Assembly: GCF_037688875.1 (NCBI RefSeq)
Contig: NZ_JAWDIE010000005.1
Coordinates: forward strand, 98,945-162,944
DNA from: Amphibiibacter pelophylacis
Lineage (GTDB): Bacteria; Pseudomonadota; Gammaproteobacteria; Burkholderiales; Burkholderiaceae_C
Direction of reading: 5' to 3'
Length of the DNA: 64,000 bases
In this document: positions 62,823 through 64,000 of the stretch, in pieces
Layout: the number at the start of each line of letters is the position of its first letter
Numbering within the stretch: position 1 is the first letter of the stretch
Made by a program: the position numbers and the translations under genes
Notes under the pieces: generated by a model
What the model saw: the letters and a program-made list of their open reading frames with translations, nothing else
What the model was told of the DNA's origin: nothing
Database searches by the model: none

Positions 62823-64000
62823 TCAGGATTCGGGCGGCGCTTCCAGCCGGGTGCGGTGCCACAGGCTGGGGAAGAGGCGAATCCACAGCAGCGCGATGCA
62901 CAGCGTGCCCACGCCGCCCGCCACCGTGGCGACCACCGGGCCCAGCAGGGCAGCGGCCGAGCCCGATTCAAACTCGCCCAGCTGGTTGCTGGCGCCGATA
63001 AAAATAGAGTTGACGGCGCTGACGCGCCCGCGCATCTCGTTGGGTGTTTCCAGCTGGACCAGCGACGAGCGCAACACCACGTTGACCATGTCGGCCGCGC
63101 CCGACAGCGCCAGCGCGCCCAGGGAGATCCAGAACGAGGTCGACAGCCCGAACACAATCATGCTCAGGCCGAACACCCCCACCGCGCCCAGCAACCAGCG
63201 CCCGGGCCAGCGGCGCAGCGTCCAGCGCGTCAGCACCAGCGACATCAGCAGCGCACCCACCGACGGCGCGGCGCGCAGCACGCCCAGGCCTTCCGGGCCA
63301 GTGTGCAGGATGTCTTTGGCGAAGATGGGCAGCAGCGCCACCGCGCCGCCCAGCAGCACCGCGAACAGGTCCAGCGAGACCGCGCCCAGCAGCGGCTTGC
63401 GCCGCCAGATGAAGTGCACCCCGGCCAGCACCGTGCCCCAGGACAGCGGTTCGCGCGACGTGGCCAGGCGCGGGTAGTGCAGCCCGTAAATCAGCGCGCT
63501 GCCGATCACAAAAAGCCCCAGACAGGTCAGATAGACGTGGCTGGCCCCGGCTACGTAGATGAACCCGCCCAGCGCCGGCCCGCCAATGACGGCGGCTTCC
63601 TGGCCGGTGGAGCTGAAGGCCAGCGCGCGCGGCAGCATGGCGGGTGGCACCAGCATGGGCGTCAGCGCCTGCTGCGCGGGCATCTGAAAGGCGCGCGCCA
63701 CGCCCAGCAGCACCGACACGCCCAGCAGCCAGTCGCGGCTGATCCAGCCCTCGACGCTGCCCAGCGCCAGCAGCGCGGCCACCACGCCCTGGAGGCCCAG
63801 CGTCGCGGCCACGATGTGGCCCCGGTGAAAGCGGTCGGCGACGTGCCCGGCCAGCAGCGTCAGCAGCAGCGCGGGCATGAACTGGAACAGCCCGACCAGG
63901 CCCAGATCCCAGGCGCTGGACGTCAGGTCGTACATCTGCCAGCCCACGGCCACCATCAGCATCTGGTTGGCGGTGGTGCCCGCCAGGCGGGTCGCCCAGA
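62823..64000 (-). CDS. MFS transporter (5' end beyond the window)
   Basis: Major facilitator superfamily permease. The reading frame continues to the right edge (ATRLAGTTANQ precedes MLMVAVGWQMYDLT), so the start lies outside. At least 390 residues and ten or more membrane helices are visible, with the family loop LLAGHVADRFHRGHIV after helix 2 and SSLVQLETPNEMRGRVSAVN. The pattern matches the Bcr/enterobactin-exporter (EntS)-like branch of MFS exporters; the substrate is unknown. It converges with the lipoprotein gene. Confidence 0.88.
   Translation of the reverse strand, partial: WATRLAGTTANQMLMVAVGWQMYDLTSSAWDLGLVGLFQFMPALLLTLLAGHVADRFHRGHIVAATLGLQGVVAALLALGSVEGWISRDWLLGVSVLLGVARAFQMPAQQALTPMLVPPAMLPRALAFSSTGQEAAVIGGPALGGFIYVAGASHVYLTCLGLFVIGSALIYGLHYPRLATSREPLSWGTVLAGVHFIWRRKPLLGAVSLDLFAVLLGGAVALLPIFAKDILHTGPEGLGVLRAAPSVGALLMSLVLTRWTLRRWPGRWLLGAVGVFGLSMIVFGLSTSFWISLGALALSGAADMVNVVLRSSLVQLETPNEMRGRVSAVNSIFIGASNQLGEFESGSAAALLGPVVATVAGGVGTLCIALLWIRLFPSLWHRTRLEAPPES

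Overview
This window is a high-GC, gene-dense stretch of a betaproteobacterial chromosome. A member of Burkholderiales, probably Comamonadaceae, is the best guess. The grounds are the pstSCAB-phoU-phoB-phoR order, a 14-gene nuo operon with separate nuoC and nuoD preceded by tRNA-Leu(GAG), fdsGBA-fdhD-fdsD formate dehydrogenase genes, glcDEF, yajC-secD-secF and Cys-poor L28/L33 ribosomal proteins. This is inference from gene content; there is no rRNA gene to confirm it. No insertion sequence, prophage, CRISPR array or replication origin was seen. No stretch above 300 bp lacks a gene.

Layout. 1-6.4 kb: phosphate uptake and sensing (end of pstS, pstC, pstA, pstB, phoU, phoB, phoR). 6.4-7.4 kb: a convergent RhuM/Fic-type gene. 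7.5-9.3 kb: guanine deaminase and a 6-pyruvoyltetrahydropterin synthase-like protein, closed by a bidirectional terminator. 9.4-11.2 kb: rpmB-rpmG divergent from ispB. 11.2-16.4 kb: ettA with a coiled-coil membrane protein, then a PAS-GGDEF-EAL protein and a PH-domain membrane protein. 16.4-21.4 kb: glcD-glcE-glcF plus an exported Pro/Ala-rich protein. 21.6-27.3 kb: yajC-secD-secF and a DUF1631 protein. 27.3-28.0 kb: a MazF-type toxin with a ribbon-helix-helix antitoxin. 28.1-34.2 kb: NAD-dependent molybdenum formate dehydrogenase. 34.3-40.6 kb: a tightly overlapping seven-gene minus-strand run (DUF1439 lipoprotein, TRIC-type channel, psuK, psuG, radA, an unknown protein, nhaR). 40.7-42.8 kb: an isoaspartate methyltransferase-family protein and TolC. 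42.8-44.4 kb: an isolated Wzz-type protein and a cysteine-cluster protein. 44.6-59.4 kb: tRNA-Leu and complex I. 59.5-62.7 kb: a large lipoprotein with fibronectin-type modules and a metzincin zinc-protease motif. The window ends inside an MFS transporter gene.

How the genes work together. Three modules feed or use the respiratory chain: glycolate oxidase and formate dehydrogenase supply electrons or NADH, and complex I oxidises NADH. Pst/Pho handles phosphate. SecDF-YajC, TolC and the lipoproteins serve the cell envelope.

No wholly new multi-gene system is evident. The items most worth a second look are the metzincin lipoprotein, the guaD-linked PTPS-like protein lacking the expected catalytic Cys and Glu, the unknown protein between radA and nhaR, the Doc-like RhuM-Fic protein, and three convergent gene pairs whose stop codons abut in a shared TGATCA.
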